This document shows positions 28,834-38,713 of a DNA stretch of 64,000 nt, piece after piece (the first letter of the stretch is position 1; every line of letters begins with the position of its first letter). The notes beneath the pieces are model-generated. The model had not been told where the DNA came from. It ran no database searches and worked only from the letters and a program-made list of their open reading frames with translations. Where the stretch lies: the NCBI GenBank assembly GCA_007996965.1, contig BIMP01000001.1, positions 682,001-746,000 on the forward strand, in the 5' to 3' direction. This stretch comes from a cyanobiont of Ornithocercus magnificus. Its GTDB lineage: Bacteria; Cyanobacteriota; Cyanobacteriia; PCC-6307; Cyanobiaceae. The position numbers and the translations under genes were made by a program.

Positions 28834-29811
28834 ATGGAAACCTTAGCTGATTTAGGCGAGACAGAGCTGCTGCAACGACTTAAATGCTATGCACCTCCTG
28901 GCCAGTTTAGCGACGACACTGCCCTAATAAATACTGGGGCAACAGGTTTGCTAGTTAACTCTGATGTTCTAGTCGAGGGGATTCACTTCAGCAACTGTAC
29001 CGTGCCGCCCTGTGACTTAGGCTGGCGCGCTGTGGCTGCTAATGTTTCCGACCTTATTTGTAGCGGAGCTGATAGTGTGATTGGTATTACTGTTACTCTT
29101 GTAGCTCCACCATCAACACCCTGGTCTTGGGTTGCATCAGTTTATGAAGGATTACAGCAGGCTTTAAAAGTCTGTAGTGCTGAACTTTTAGGGGGAGACT
29201 GCTCAGCAGGAAAAGAGAGATTGTTAGCAGTTACCGCGCTAGGCAAAGCTGGACTGCTGCATCTACATCGTGGGCGAGCACGCCCTGGTGACATGCTGGT
29301 AACAGCAGGTCCACATGGTCTTAGCCGCCTTGGCCTTGCCCTGCTCCGATCGGAAGTGTTACCACAGGGAACCACAATACCAGAGAATCTTCGATGTGAG
29401 GCTATCCGAGCACATCGTCGACCATCAATCAATCTAGACTTGGTTCAAAGTTTACTGGTGACTCACCCGCCAGGGTTGCCCTGGAGATTAGCTGGTACTG
29501 ATAGCAGTGATGGTCTCCTGAAAGCAGTTCGCAGTATTTGCCACAGTAGTAGATGTCAGGCCGTTCTGAATCGGTCATGTCTGCCACGAGCATCAGGCTG
29601 GCCCGCTGGTGGTATTTGGGACCATTGGTGCTTAGAAGGTGGCGAGGATTTTGAGCCAGTGTTGAGCTTGCCACCAAGCTGGGCTGAAGCATGGCTTTGT
29701 GATGTTCCTGACGCAGTCTGCATTGGCTCAATGCAGACTGGACCTGCCACAGCTATTTGGACTAGTGGTGAAGAGTTAGCTGATAATCTCAGTTTCCGCC
29801 ACTTTCAGTAA
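28834..29811 (+). CDS. thiL: Thiamine-monophosphate kinase
   Basis: ThiL phosphorylates thiamine monophosphate to the active diphosphate. The 325-residue protein has the ATP- and metal-binding acidic motifs SDDTALI, SDVLVEGIHF, NVSDLICSGAD and GGDCSAGKE, then DSSDGLLKAV and GGEDFEPVL. The last replaces the usual GGEDYELL but keeps the acidic residues. It is probably cotranscribed with the cyclophilin. It converges on gap2 with a 13-bp gap. Confidence 0.94.
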   Translation: METLADLGETELLQRLKCYAPPGQFSDDTALINTGATGLLVNSDVLVEGIHFSNCTVPPCDLGWRAVAANVSDLICSGADSVIGITVTLVAPPSTPWSWVASVYEGLQQALKVCSAELLGGDCSAGKERLLAVTALGKAGLLHLHRGRARPGDMLVTAGPHGLSRLGLALLRSEVLPQGTTIPENLRCEAIRAHRRPSINLDLVQSLLVTHPPGLPWRLAGTDSSDGLLKAVRSICHSSRCQAVLNRSCLPRASGWPAGGIWDHWCLEGGEDFEPVLSLPPSWAEAWLCDVPDAVCIGSMQTGPATAIWTSGEELADNLSFRHFQ

Positions 29812-29824
29812 CTCAGCTAGGTAG

Positions 29825-30847
29825 CTATTTCCAATTACGCGCAACAATCTCTGCTAAGTCTACAACACGCTGGCTGTATCCCCACTCGTTGTCATACCAA
29901 GAGAGAATCTTGACTTGGTCACCCCCCATGACCTTAGTAAGTTCGGCGTCAACAATTGTTGATTCGTTGGCACCGGCGTGGTCTGTAGAAACCAGTGGTA
30001 GTTCGCAATATTTAATTATGCCTCTCATACCATTTTGTGATGAAACTTTTAAGGCCGTGTTTACTTCATCCGTAGTAGTAGTGTGACTTACACTAAAGAC
30101 CATATCGACCAGGGACACATTAGGAGTAGGCACTCGTAAGGCGAGACCATCCAGTTTGCCTTTGACTGCTGGGTAAACTAGAGCAACAGCCTTTGCAGCT
30201 CCAGTAGTGGTAGGGACTATGTTCATGGCTGCTGCTCTGGCGCGACGTAGGTCGCGGTGACTAGCATCGAGTATGCGCTGGTCACCTGTATAGCTATGCA
30301 CAGTTGTCATCGACCCCTTAACAATGCCAAATTTCTCGTCAATGACCTTGACAATGGGAGCCATGCAGTTAGTGGTGCAACTGGCATTGGAAAGTATGTC
30401 GAAGTCTTCATGCCTATACTGATCAGCATTGACACCCACTACAAAGGTCCCAACACCATCACCTTTGCCGGGAGCAGTTAAAATAACTTTCTTAGCACCG
30501 GCTTGCAGATGTAGACTGGCTTTCTCATCAGTATTGAACACGCCAGTAGATTCTATTACTAGATCGATACCCCATTCTTTCCAAGGCAGATTAAGAGGGT
30601 TACGGTCAGAAAAGCACTTTATCTCATTGCCATTAGCGATAATTGAATTATCAGTGTAGCCAATATCAGCATTCCGTATCTGGCCTAACATCGTATCGTA
30701 GGTCAGCAGGTGCGAGTTTGTTTTCGGGTCAGAGGTGTCATTCAGGCCAACTACTTGAATGTCGGTCTCTCTACCGCGGCTCAGCCAGCAACGCATGAAG
30801 TTGCGACCTATCCGGCCGAATCCGTTGATCGCAACGCGCAAGGTCAT
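29825..30847 (-). CDS. gap2: Glyceraldehyde-3-phosphate dehydrogenase (Calvin-cycle type)
   Basis: This enzyme reduces 1,3-bisphosphoglycerate in the Calvin cycle and runs gluconeogenesis. The 340-residue protein has the Rossmann start [15 protein letters not shown] and the catalytic cysteine in [13 protein letters not shown]/Gap2-type features include the [13 protein letters not shown] and [11 protein letters not shown] segments. It is the photosynthetic isoform by its similarity to plastid GAPA. It is divergent from murC, and a TATAAT lies about 45-50 bp upstream. Confidence 0.97.
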   Translation of the reverse strand: MTLRVAINGFGRIGRNFMRCWLSRGRETDIQVVGLNDTSDPKTNSHLLTYDTMLGQIRNADIGYTDNSIIANGNEIKCFSDRNPLNLPWKEWGIDLVIESTGVFNTDEKASLHLQAGAKKVILTAPGKGDGVGTFVVGVNADQYRHEDFDILSNASCTTNCMAPIVKVIDEKFGIVKGSMTTVHSYTGDQRILDASHRDLRRARAAAMNIVPTTTGAAKAVALVYPAVKGKLDGLALRVPTPNVSLVDMVFSVSHTTTTDEVNTALKVSSQNGMRGIIKYCELPLVSTDHAGANESTIVDAELTKVMGGDQVKILSWYDNEWGYSQRVVDLAEIVARNWK

Positions 30848-30891
30848 GGCAGAAGGAGGAACGCGAGGTACTTGGTTTGGTTTGGCCGCTG

Positions 30892-30897
30892 ATTATA
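30892..30897 (-). promoter_or_regulatory. Likely -10 box of gap2
   Basis: On the minus strand TGTATAAT includes a perfect TATAAT, 45-50 bp upstream of the gap2 ATG. Spacing gives a leader of about 35-38 nt. No TTGACA-like -35 is seen. Support is moderate. Confidence 0.45.
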
Positions 30898-30998
30898 CAG
30901 AAATTACCCCGAATTTCTCTGCCACTGCATTGATTTCAAGAAACTAGCGGACAAAGCGGTCACGTTACGAGATCCTGACCTATTGTCCGTGCGTCCGA

Positions 30999-32453
30999 TT
31001 GTTGTCCTTGTTCAGCCCGCTCACGTATCAGCGGCCAGTCCACTTTGTCGGTGTGGGTGGTATAGGCATGTCGGCTCTAGCACTAATATTAGCGCATCGA
31101 GGATATCGCGTCACTGGCTCAGACCTCCGTGAGAGTCAAGCACTGAGGCATCTCCAGTCGTTGGGTGTTCGCATTTTCCACCACCAAGGCGCTGCTACAA
31201 TCGAATTAATTTGCCAGGATGTTAATGAGCCTCCTCTACTTGTAGTTAGCACGGCCATTCCGGACACGAATCCTGAACTGCAAGCAGCCCGCGAGCGGAA
31301 TCTACCTATCTGGCATCGATCCGATATCTTGGCATCTTTAATTGCTAGTCAACCGTCGATTGTTGTTGCTGGCAGTCACGGCAAGACCACAACTAGCACG
31401 CTTATTACAACACTTCTAGCAGCGGCAGGAGAAGATCCCGTTGCTGTTGTTGGTGGCGTTATTCCTTACTACAAAAGCAATGGACATGCTGGAGAGGGAC
31501 GTCTATTGGTGGCAGAGGCGGATGAATCAGATGGAACCCTAGTCAAGTTCCGAGCAGAATTAGCAGTTGTCATGAATCTAGAGCTAGATCACACCGACCA
31601 TTACTCCCATCTAGGTATTCTGATTAGGACAATGCAACAATTTACAGGTGGCTGCCGCACACTTTTAGCCAATTATGATGACCTAATCCTGCGGCATCAC
31701 CTTCAAGCCTCAGCCTGGTGGTCTACCTGTACTAGTTTTGGTGTGGACTATGCTTGCCTACCGGCAAAGCTTGATGGTAACTGTACGGTTGCTGAAGTTT
31801 TCGAGCAGGGTTTGTCTTGTGGCCACATTATTGTGCCATTACCAGGCCTGCATAACCTTAGTAACGTGACAGCTGCAATCGCTGCGTGTCGTTTAGTAGG
31901 GTTGCCTATGGAACGTATCTTAAGCGGCCTTAGTCAACTTCAATCACCTAAGCGGCGCTTCGACTTCCGCGGCATATGGCAAGGGCGCCTTATAGTTGAT
32001 GACTACGCTCACCATCCAAGTGAAGTTAGAGCTACTCTCTCAATGGCTCGAATGATGGTGCGGAGCGGTCGTAGTCCCCTACCCATATCACCCGGAAGGC
32101 TCCTGGTTGTATTTCAACCTCATCGCTATAGTCGTACTAGCAGATTCTTAACCGATTTTGCCGACGCCTTTACTGAGGCCGATATTTTACTCCTCGCACC
32201 AGTCTATAGTGCTGGAGAAATCCCCGTTGAGGGTGCTAGCAGTGAAAGGCTAGGTGCAGTTGTAAAGGAGCGGTATCCCAAATTGCCAGTTGTTGTAGCT
32301 GAAGATCTCAGCCAGCTTGTGACTCTTGTCCAAGAATATAGCGTCCACGGTGATTTGGTCCTGGCGATGGGTGCTGGTGATGTCAATAGCTTGTGGGCCA
32401 GGCTGATGTCACTAGAGGAGACAGAAAAGTGCCCGCCTCTTTTAGTAGCCTAA
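30999..32453 (+). CDS. murC: UDP-N-acetylmuramate-L-alanine ligase
   Basis: MurC adds the first amino acid to the peptidoglycan precursor. The 484-residue protein has [13 protein letters not shown] near the start, the ATP P-loop [18 protein letters not shown], and LDHTDHY in the Mur-ligase core. No ATG or GTG is in frame upstream; candidate starts are TTG at 30999, 31002 and 31008, none with a clear ribosome site. It overlaps murB by 25 bp, showing translational coupling. Confidence 0.95.
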   Translation: MLSLFSPLTYQRPVHFVGVGGIGMSALALILAHRGYRVTGSDLRESQALRHLQSLGVRIFHHQGAATIELICQDVNEPPLLVVSTAIPDTNPELQAARERNLPIWHRSDILASLIASQPSIVVAGSHGKTTTSTLITTLLAAAGEDPVAVVGGVIPYYKSNGHAGEGRLLVAEADESDGTLVKFRAELAVVMNLELDHTDHYSHLGILIRTMQQFTGGCRTLLANYDDLILRHHLQASAWWSTCTSFGVDYACLPAKLDGNCTVAEVFEQGLSCGHIIVPLPGLHNLSNVTAAIAACRLVGLPMERILSGLSQLQSPKRRFDFRGIWQGRLIVDDYAHHPSEVRATLSMARMMVRSGRSPLPISPGRLLVVFQPHRYSRTSRFLTDFADAFTEADILLLAPVYSAGEIPVEGASSERLGAVVKERYPKLPVVVAEDLSQLVTLVQEYSVHGDLVLAMGAGDVNSLWARLMSLEETEKCPPLLVA

Positions 32454-33346
32454 AAAATACCTCAGTGCAGGCACAAAGAAATATCCCGTTGGCCCCTTTC
32501 ACTACTTGGCGGGTAGGCGGATTAGCTCAGTGGCTTGTCGAGCCAAATAGTGAGGAAGAATTACGCCATCAGGTTGATTGGGCACGACGTCAGGGTCTAC
32601 CTTGCCATGTCATTGGCGCCGGCTCCAATTTGCTGATTTCAGACACAGGGCTGCCGGGGCTTACGATCTGTCTACGCCGACTTCAAGGATGCTGCCTAGA
32701 CGTAGGCAACGGTACGATAATGGCTTGGGCTGGGGAGTTGTTACCAACTCTAGCTCGAAGAGCCGCCCGCTGTGGCTTGCAGGGTCTTGAGTGGTCTGTT
32801 GGTATTCCAGGAACAGTCGGGGGGGCCGCGGTAATGAATGCTGGTGCGCAGGGAAGTTGCACAGCTGAGCGTTTAATTGCTGTCCGTGTGCTTCCGCTAG
32901 AAGGTGGTGATCCTTTCGAGATTCCTGCTACAGGACTCGATTATGCGTATCGGTATAGTCGACTGCAACAGGAGTGTCTCATTGTCACTGCCATGCGACT
33001 GCAGCTAGAGCCAGGCTACGATCCTCTACATTTAGGGCAAGTAATTAGTGCTAGTTTACGCCACCGTATAGCTACACAACCTTACCAAAGACTCAGCTGT
33101 GGCAGTGTATTCCGTAATCCAGAACCTCTCAAAGCCGGTCGCTTAATAGAGGATGTTGGACTTAAGGGCTGTCGCATTGGCGGAGCAGAGGTGTCTACAC
33201 TGCATGCCAACTTCATCACCAATAGTCATGGAGCTTCAGCAGCTGATATAGACAGTTTGATCAGGCTCGTGCGAAGTTGCGTACGGCAGCGTCATGCTGT
33301 TACTCTCCACACTGAGGTAAAACGACTTGGCTTCGAGAGGTCCTAA
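32429..33346 (+). CDS. murB: UDP-N-acetylenolpyruvoylglucosamine reductase
   Basis: MurB makes UDP-MurNAc using FAD and NADPH. From GTG 32429 the protein has 305 residues. FAD-binding motifs are [15 protein letters not shown] and [15 protein letters not shown], the catalytic Ser lies in CGSVFRNP and the final Glu in LHTEVKRLG. The start is set by GAGGAG about 7 bp before the GTG, inside the murC end; an upstream TTG at 32393 is less likely. MurB, murC and ybaB lie in one run. Confidence 0.96.
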   Translation: MPASFSSLKNTSVQAQRNIPLAPFTTWRVGGLAQWLVEPNSEEELRHQVDWARRQGLPCHVIGAGSNLLISDTGLPGLTICLRRLQGCCLDVGNGTIMAWAGELLPTLARRAARCGLQGLEWSVGIPGTVGGAAVMNAGAQGSCTAERLIAVRVLPLEGGDPFEIPATGLDYAYRYSRLQQECLIVTAMRLQLEPGYDPLHLGQVISASLRHRIATQPYQRLSCGSVFRNPEPLKAGRLIEDVGLKGCRIGGAEVSTLHANFITNSHGASAADIDSLIRLVRSCVRQRHAVTLHTEVKRLGFERS

Positions 33347-33370
33347 TCTGCCGGTTGCTTCTATAGTGTT

Positions 33371-33712
33371 ATGGCGGGCTTCGGATTTCCCAACTTCGGT
33401 CAGCTCACGGAAGCCTTTCGGAAAGCGCAGCAGATACAGCAAGATGCAGAGGGGTTGCAGGAAGAGCTTGATGCTATGGAGATCGAAGGCAGCAGCGAGG
33501 ACGGACGCGCTAGTGTTTGGCTATCAGGTAACCAACAGCCGCTGCGGGTTCGGCTTGATCCAGCGCTCCTTAATGAGGGGCAGCAGGCTTGTGAGGCAGC
33601 TACTCTTGCTGCTTTACAGGCAGCCTATGCTCACTCCACTGCTACAATGAGAAAGAAGATGGAAATTCTCACAGGTGGGCTAACTTTTAACCTGCCAGGC
33701 GTAAATAAATAG
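33371..33712 (+). CDS. YbaB/EbfC-family nucleoid-associated protein
   Basis: A 113-residue DNA-binding protein. It starts [19 protein letters not shown] and has the long helix [21 protein letters not shown], then a beta region and the C-terminal helix [11 protein letters not shown]. Family members bind DNA as dimers and may aid nucleoid organisation. It follows murB by 24 bp. Ordinary length. Confidence 0.92.
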   Translation: MAGFGFPNFGQLTEAFRKAQQIQQDAEGLQEELDAMEIEGSSEDGRASVWLSGNQQPLRVRLDPALLNEGQQACEAATLAALQAAYAHSTATMRKKMEILTGGLTFNLPGVNK

Positions 33713-34058
33713 ACGGCAGATGATCCAAGAAACAGACAACTTTAACTGTGGGGTCTAGGATCTTCCAGGACTGTGACTGAGTGTCACAGTCTATCTCTCG
33801 TTAGACCAGAGAGTCAAGACTCGACAAGTTAGGGGTAAAGCTTAGGAATATTAGAAAAGCTTACACAAGCTACCAAAGCAGCCAGGACTGAGAGAGGCAG
33901 TCAACACCAAAACTATGTTGAGAGCACAATTTCTACTACAACAAGCATAATTACTTCAGCTATTTCTTGATATATACTGCCGCACTTTAGATAATTCAGC
34001 TGGCTACGGTACATATTCGGAGAATTATGACCATTAAGATCAAATACAGACCTTCTTT
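33713..34058. other. Gap where a GTPase gene (rsgA) might be expected
   Basis: About 346 bp between ybaB and the TusA-like gene. It holds a 9-bp stem-loop at 33769-33791, and at its right edge a weak AGACCT/AGGTCT hairpin just after the TusA-like stop. No RsgA-type motif is seen. As I recall, rsgA stands here in related genomes. Confidence 0.5.
33769..33791. terminator. Stem-loop after ybaB
   Basis: GACTGTGAC pairs exactly with GTCACAGTC around a 5-nt loop TGAGT. It begins 57 bp after the ybaB stop. No U-tract follows, so its role as terminator of the murC-murB-ybaB run is inferred from position. Confidence 0.45.
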
Positions 34059-34310
34059 TTAGGTCTTGCCATGCGTCACCTGCAGCCGCAGCCATGCTTC
34101 GTGCTTCAGTACTATCTCCACTTGATACCCTGTTTCTCGTAAGCTAGGAATTACCATTGCTTCTGGTTCTCCACAGTCAAGGTCAACTTGTAACCGACCT
34201 GCAGGTGGTAGATGCTCGAGGGCAAGTCGGCAGCGGATGAAGTTTACTGGGCAAGGCGTGCCGCGTAGATCAAGTCTTGCTTCTGACACAGATTCAACCC
34301 CGTTGACCAA
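34059..34310 (-). CDS. TusA/SirA-family sulfurtransferase-like protein
   Basis: About 83 residues with the family signature [16 protein letters not shown], where the Cys-Pro pair carries the persulfide cysteine. TusA-type proteins pass sulfur for tRNA thiolation or cofactor synthesis; the partner here is unknown. The start is unclear: TTG 34310 or GTG 34289, the first overlapping the dnaJ stop. It follows dnaJ on the same strand and is likely cotranscribed with grpE-dnaJ. Confidence 0.8.
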   Translation of the reverse strand: MVNGVESVSEARLDLRGTPCPVNFIRCRLALEHLPPAGRLQVDLDCGEPEAMVIPSLRETGYQVEIVLKHEAWLRLQVTHGKT

Positions 34311-35418
34311 ACAGTCGTGCAAATAGTCCACTGTTATGGTGATGATGTGGACGACCGCGGGCAGAATGATAGCCGGCAAGCTGCTCAAGGAGCTTGTACT
34401 CAGCTTCGGAAAGGCGAGTTGGAAGTTGCACGTTTACATGAACACGCTGGTTGCCTCGAGCAACTGGATTGCCTAGCTTGGGTATCCCATGATTTTCAAG
34501 AGTAAGAACAGCGCCAGGTTGTGTGCCGGCTGGGATATCTAGATTGGCATTGCCATCGACTGTTTCTACCTCAATCTTATCACCAAGGATAGCTTGTAAG
34601 TAACTAATATTAACTTCGCTCGTGATAGTGAGTCCATCGCGTTGTAACCGTGGATGAGACTTAACCGTAAGGAAAATGTAAAGGTCACCAGCAGGGCCAC
34701 CGCGCTGGCCAGCATTGCCCTCACTCACAACTCGGAGTCGTGTCCCTGTGTCTACCCCAGCAGGGATATTAATGCGTAACTTCTTACGGATTTGCCGTAA
34801 ACCCTGGCCACTACAACTGTTACAGGGATCTGCAATCATCTGGCCGCTACCGCCACAATTTGGACACTCAGCAACCTGGGTGAAGCTGCCAAAAGGGGTC
34901 CGGGTTGCACGACGTACCTGGCCAGCACCGCCACAGGTAGAGCAGGTAGCAGGACCACTGCCTGCCTTAGCGCCACTGCCACCACATACATCACAGCTCT
35001 CAAGATGAGGAATACGTATCTCGCGCTCCTGACCAAAGACAGCTTCTTCAAAGGAAATTGTAAGGTCGAAGCGTAAGTCATCACCCTGCTGTGGTCCCCT
35101 ACGGCGACGCGTACCGGTACCAGTGCTGCCAAATCCGCTGAAAAAGGTCTCAAATAGGTCTGCAAATCCGCCCATGTCGCCCATGTCGGGCATACCACTA
35201 CCGCCAAGGCCAGCTTCACCAAATTGGTCATAGCGTGCCCGCATCTGAGGGTCGCTGAGGATCTCATAAGCACGGCCAATTTCCTTAAAACGGTCTTCTG
35301 CCCCAGGATCCTTATTGATATCAGGGTGGTACTGGCGTGCTAGACGGCGATAGGCACGTTTGAGAGCTTCGCCATCTACATCGCGGCTAACCCCTAGCAG
35401 ATCATAATAATCTGCCAT
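34294..35418 (-). CDS. dnaJ: DnaJ (Hsp40) co-chaperone
   Basis: DnaJ delivers clients to DnaK and stimulates its ATPase. The 374-residue type I protein has the J domain with HPD (YHPDINKD, about 31-38), a Gly/Phe-rich linker, and four zinc-binding repeats ([32 protein letters not shown]), then the substrate domain. It overlaps the end of grpE by one base, TGA over ATG, so translation is coupled. No CIRCE operator is seen. Confidence 0.97.
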   Translation of the reverse strand: MADYYDLLGVSRDVDGEALKRAYRRLARQYHPDINKDPGAEDRFKEIGRAYEILSDPQMRARYDQFGEAGLGGSGMPDMGDMGGFADLFETFFSGFGSTGTGTRRRRGPQQGDDLRFDLTISFEEAVFGQEREIRIPHLESCDVCGGSGAKAGSGPATCSTCGGAGQVRRATRTPFGSFTQVAECPNCGGSGQMIADPCNSCSGQGLRQIRKKLRINIPAGVDTGTRLRVVSEGNAGQRGGPAGDLYIFLTVKSHPRLQRDGLTITSEVNISYLQAILGDKIEVETVDGNANLDIPAGTQPGAVLTLENHGIPKLGNPVARGNQRVHVNVQLPTRLSEAEYKLLEQLAGYHSARGRPHHHHNSGLFARLFGQRG

Positions 35419-36128
35419 CAGATCTCCTGAGAGGATTGATCAACAGAATTTATGGTACCCATATCGGGCGGTGTGGATACAGCCTCTGGATCAGCTGCAG
35501 AATGAGTAGGACCTGGACCCATAGAGACTTTCACCATTGCATGGCGCAGTACACGGTCCTTGAGCTGATAGCCACGCTGTAGTTCTTCTATTACCACATC
35601 CTCAGGATGCTCTTCACTGGGCTCGCGCATTACCGCCTCATGCAAGGTGGGATCGAACTCCTGTCCAACAACCCTCATTGGTGCAACACCCATCTGCTTC
35701 AGCACGTCTACGAGCTGCTTGTACAGCCCTTGGTAGCTACGGTGGAGAGACTGTGCTTCCTCGCTTTCAGGGCTCAGTTGCTGGCGGGCCCGCTCAAAGT
35801 TGTCAACCACTGGCAGGATTTCCCCTAGCGCACCGCACACGAGCTGCAGCTTCAGATCATCCTGATCACGTCTCTGGCGCTTGCGAAAATTATCAAAGTC
35901 AGCGGCGATACGTACGTACTGGCTTCGCAGCGTCTCATGTTCTTGCAATAGATTTTTGTGCTCATCCTCTAGTTTTCGCAGGTGGCTGTCATCATCTGTT
36001 ACCGATGGGAACATCGTGGTCTCCTGTTCACCAGCTTTAGATGCTGGAGTGATCTCTTGGACACCGGCCTCCGGCACGGTGTCTGCAAAGGAGTCGTGAT
36101 CTGGTGGTTGGGGTGCTTCGCCGCTCAT
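35418..36128 (-). CDS. grpE: GrpE nucleotide exchange factor
   Basis: GrpE releases ADP from DnaK. From ATG 36128 the protein has 236 residues: an acidic disordered start (about 1-60), a long coiled-coil with [16 protein letters not shown], and a beta domain with [13 protein letters not shown]. An upstream frame to 36212 adds an unusual Val/Asn-rich stretch and is less likely. It leads the grpE-dnaJ operon. A stem-loop lies in the leader region at 36298-36334. Confidence 0.95.
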   Translation of the reverse strand: MSGEAPQPPDHDSFADTVPEAGVQEITPASKAGEQETTMFPSVTDDDSHLRKLEDEHKNLLQEHETLRSQYVRIAADFDNFRKRQRRDQDDLKLQLVCGALGEILPVVDNFERARQQLSPESEEAQSLHRSYQGLYKQLVDVLKQMGVAPMRVVGQEFDPTLHEAVMREPSEEHPEDVVIEELQRGYQLKDRVLRHAMVKVSMGPGPTHSAADPEAVSTPPDMGTINSVDQSSQEI

Positions 36129-36615
36129 ATTGACCGAATGCGGATTCACGTCTAAACATGTTGATAGGTAGTTCGTAACTTTTACAAGCACGGAAGCCCG
36201 CACCTCTGCCATTAATACTTGCGGTTTGGGTCCATGACCTGCTCTTGTTAATCTTGATACCTTCGAAAATGTGTTCTGCTGCTCTTATTAGGTCATTCTT
36301 CTTTACTTGGCACTTGTATCATGCCAAGAAAGAAACTCTAGTTGATCCTAGCGCTAGGTCCCTGAATCTAAGCAAATCAGGATTCTAATCTAGATAAATA
36401 AGCAATGGATTTAGCTTATCTAAAGCTCTTACTATTTACTACGGCTGCTTTACGCGGCAGGCTAAGTTGACGCTAGGCTTTAGAGGATACTAGCCTGAAG
36501 ACACGAGCCTGATCTCAGGTAGCTGCCAAGAATTTCTGCTGCGGACGTCAAGCTTGGGATGTCGATTGGTCTTAGGTACCATAAGGTTAGCTCCCATGCA
36601 TTTCTTAGTTAGTTG
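36129..36615. other. Gap and leader between grpE and msrB
   Basis: About 490 bp, the part nearest grpE forming its leader. It has a stem-loop at 36298-36334 and short palindromes (CCTAGCGCTAGG). No open frame is convincing. No CIRCE inverted repeat (TTAGCACTC-9-GAGTGCTAA) is present, so HrcA control is not supported. Confidence 0.5.
36298..36334. promoter_or_regulatory. Stem-loop upstream of grpE
   Basis: CTTGGCA at 36306-36312 pairs with TGCCAAG at 36322-36328, extended by TTCTTT with AAAGAA across a one-base bulge. It lies about 170-206 bp upstream of the grpE ATG. Could be a regulatory RNA element or a terminator of msrB-side transcription. Function is not shown. Confidence 0.3.
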
Positions 36616-37122
36616 TTAGAGCTCAGGATAAAAAGTAAGAGCAACACCATTATTGCAGTAGCGCTTACCAGTTGGCAGGGGACCATCATTAAAGACGTGA
36701 CCTTGGTGACCACCACAGCGGTAGCAGTGGTACTCAGTACGGGGAAAAATCAACCTGAGGTCAATCTTGGTAGCAGTTGCACCTGCCAAAGGTTGCCAAA
36801 AGCTAGGCCAACCAGTGCCGCTATCGAACTTGGTAGAAGATGAGAACAGCGCTAGACAACAGCCTGCACAGTAGTAGGTACCAGCCCTCTTTTCAGCATT
36901 CAGTAAACTGCTGAATGGCTTCTCGGTCCCCTCTTGTCTTAAAACATTATAGGCTTCAGGAGAGAGGCGTTCTCGCCACTGCTCATCTGTAAGAAACCAT
37001 TCTGAATCTGTTGCCCTTGCAGTAGCAAAGGCCACTCCAGGCTTCCAAGTGGTACCAAGTACACCAGCTAAGGTGGCGAATAGAAATGAGCGACGACTCA
37101 TCAATACAGATTTGGAGATCAT
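36616..37122 (-). CDS. msrB: Peptide-methionine (R)-S-oxide reductase with Tat signal
   Basis: MsrB repairs oxidised methionine. The 168-residue protein has a twin-arginine signal (MSRRSFLFATLAGVLG, with cleavage near VAFA), so it is exported across the plasma or thylakoid membrane. Zinc ligands lie in CAGC and CYRCGG, and the catalytic Cys in GKRYCNNGVAL. The start is ATG 37122 or ATG 37101. Exported MsrB fits oxidative repair near the photosynthetic membrane. It lies divergent from dus. Confidence 0.95.
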   Translation of the reverse strand: MISKSVLMSRRSFLFATLAGVLGTTWKPGVAFATARATDSEWFLTDEQWRERLSPEAYNVLRQEGTEKPFSSLLNAEKRAGTYYCAGCCLALFSSSTKFDSGTGWPSFWQPLAGATATKIDLRLIFPRTEYHCYRCGGHQGHVFNDGPLPTGKRYCNNGVALTFYPEL

Positions 37123-37193
37123 TGCAGCTCATCACAAGTGCTGTAAAACTGCTCTAATCAAGCTCCATACTGACAAACTAGCAAACAAATATT

Positions 37194-38198
37194 ATGGTTA
37201 ATCGTCCACAGCTACAAGATACTGAGACTCGCCGCTTTAGTGTGGCGCCTATGCTGGATTGTACGGACCGTCACTTCCGGGTCTTAATGCGGCAGGTCAC
37301 TAGACGGGCCCTACTCTATAGCGAAATGGTAGTAGCCCAAGCACTACACCACAGTCGGCAGCGACAGTTACTTCTCGACTTTAGCCCGGAGGAGCACCCA
37401 ATTGCTCTTCAGGTAGGCGGTGATAACCCACAGCTTTTGGCAGAGTCAGCACGATTAGCAGAAGCGTGGGGTTACGATGAAGTCAACCTCAACGTGGGTT
37501 GCCCTAGCACACGAGTACAGGCCGGCAATTTCGGAGCCTGCTTGATGGCTGAGCCAGACACAGTAGCCCGTTGTGTAGAATCTATGGCTAACGCTACCAG
37601 TCTAGCAGTAACAGTAAAGCACCGTATCGGCATCGACAATCTCGACAGCGATGCTTTTCTAGCAACCTTCGTTGACCGGGTAGCTGTAGCTGGTGCAAGT
37701 CGCTTCACCGTCCATGCTCGCAAGGCTTGGCTAAAAGGACTGGACCCAAAGCAGAACCGTACAATTCCATTATTAGAACACGAGCGGGTACTGGCCTTGA
37801 AGCGATCTCGACCCAATCTAATTATCGAGATCAATGGCGGACTTGAGACACCAGAAGACTGCTTACTAGTTTTGCAGCACTGTGATAGCGCTATGGTAGG
37901 CAGAGCAGCGTATGCTCATCCACTGCGTTGGCAAAGCATAGATATGAAATTGTTCGGTGATGAACCAAGGCAAGTAAAAGCTTCTGACGTAGTGAGGGGT
38001 CTACTACCACATGCCGAATGTCATCTGAGATGCGGCGGCCACCTTTGGGACATCGGTCGCCATCTACTCCAGCTAGTGAAGGGAGTCCCAGGCGCTCGTA
38101 GATGGCGTAATGAGTTCAGACTCCAAGCTCAAAGTCCTAATGCGAAGCTTCGGGTTTTGGAACGTACAGCACGACAGCTAGAGGGAGCAGGTCTTTAG
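37194..38198 (+). CDS. dusA: tRNA-dihydrouridine synthase (DusA type)
   Basis: It reduces uridines in the tRNA D-loop using FMN. The 334-residue protein begins with VAPMLDCTDRHFRVLMRQ, the DusA signature, and has NVGCPSTRVQAGNFGACLM with the catalytic Cys, then VKHRIGID and TVHARKAWLKG for tRNA and FMN contact. The start is ATG 37194. It converges on the RRM gene with 27 bp between stops. Confidence 0.95.
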   Translation: MVNRPQLQDTETRRFSVAPMLDCTDRHFRVLMRQVTRRALLYSEMVVAQALHHSRQRQLLLDFSPEEHPIALQVGGDNPQLLAESARLAEAWGYDEVNLNVGCPSTRVQAGNFGACLMAEPDTVARCVESMANATSLAVTVKHRIGIDNLDSDAFLATFVDRVAVAGASRFTVHARKAWLKGLDPKQNRTIPLLEHERVLALKRSRPNLIIEINGGLETPEDCLLVLQHCDSAMVGRAAYAHPLRWQSIDMKLFGDEPRQVKASDVVRGLLPHAECHLRCGGHLWDIGRHLLQLVKGVPGARRWRNEFRLQAQSPNAKLRVLERTARQLEGAGL

Positions 38199-38225
38199 AC
38201 CGGAAAAATGAAAATATGGCCAATG

Positions 38226-38597
38226 TTACCGCCTACGGCCATCGTCAGCGCCATCATCAGCATTAGTTCCGTAACTGCGATCTTCCCAACCACGAGCCCC
38301 GGATCTTCGTTGTTCGAAGTTACCGCTGTAATCATTACTACGACGAGGAGTACTGCCGCGGGGCTCAGCTTTGTTAATACGCAATGAGCGCCCCATCAAT
38401 TCAGCCCCTTGGAGAGCTTCTATTGCAGTAGCTTCACTAGCTTCATCTGCCATTTCTACGAAAGCGAAACCACGCTTGCGACCTGTATCACGCTCAAGCG
38501 GGATAGCACAGCTTACTACCTCACCATAGGCAGCGAAGAGTTCGACGACGTCATCCTGCTCGGCGCGGAAGGGCAGATTGCCGACAAAAATGCTCAC
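38226..38597 (-). CDS. RRM-type RNA-binding protein
   Basis: A 123-residue protein with one RNA recognition motif: RNP2 IFVGNL at residues 3-8 and RNP1 RGFAFVEM near residues 43-50, then a Gly/Arg/Ser/Asp-rich tail. Cyanobacterial members are cold- and stress-linked, and some bind mRNA for thylakoid-located translation. It is followed downstream by argH on the same strand after 117 bp upstream. No special regulation visible. Confidence 0.9.
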   Translation of the reverse strand: MSIFVGNLPFRAEQDDVVELFAAYGEVVSCAIPLERDTGRKRGFAFVEMADEASEATAIEALQGAELMGRSLRINKAEPRGSTPRRSNDYSGNFEQRRSGARGWEDRSYGTNADDGADDGRRR

Positions 38598-38713
38598 GTT
38601 CCTGATAGCCGGGGGAAGGATGGATCAATAGACTGGGGCTTACCATTGGTTTTGAGTTCTGTGAACACATACCGCCGGCCATCTGCAAGCGTAGACCCGA
38701 TAGGCAGTTCTGT

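Noticed and set aside
36213-36340. CIRCE operator upstream of grpE
   Set aside because: No TTAGCACTC-9-GAGTGCTAA match on either strand in the leader.
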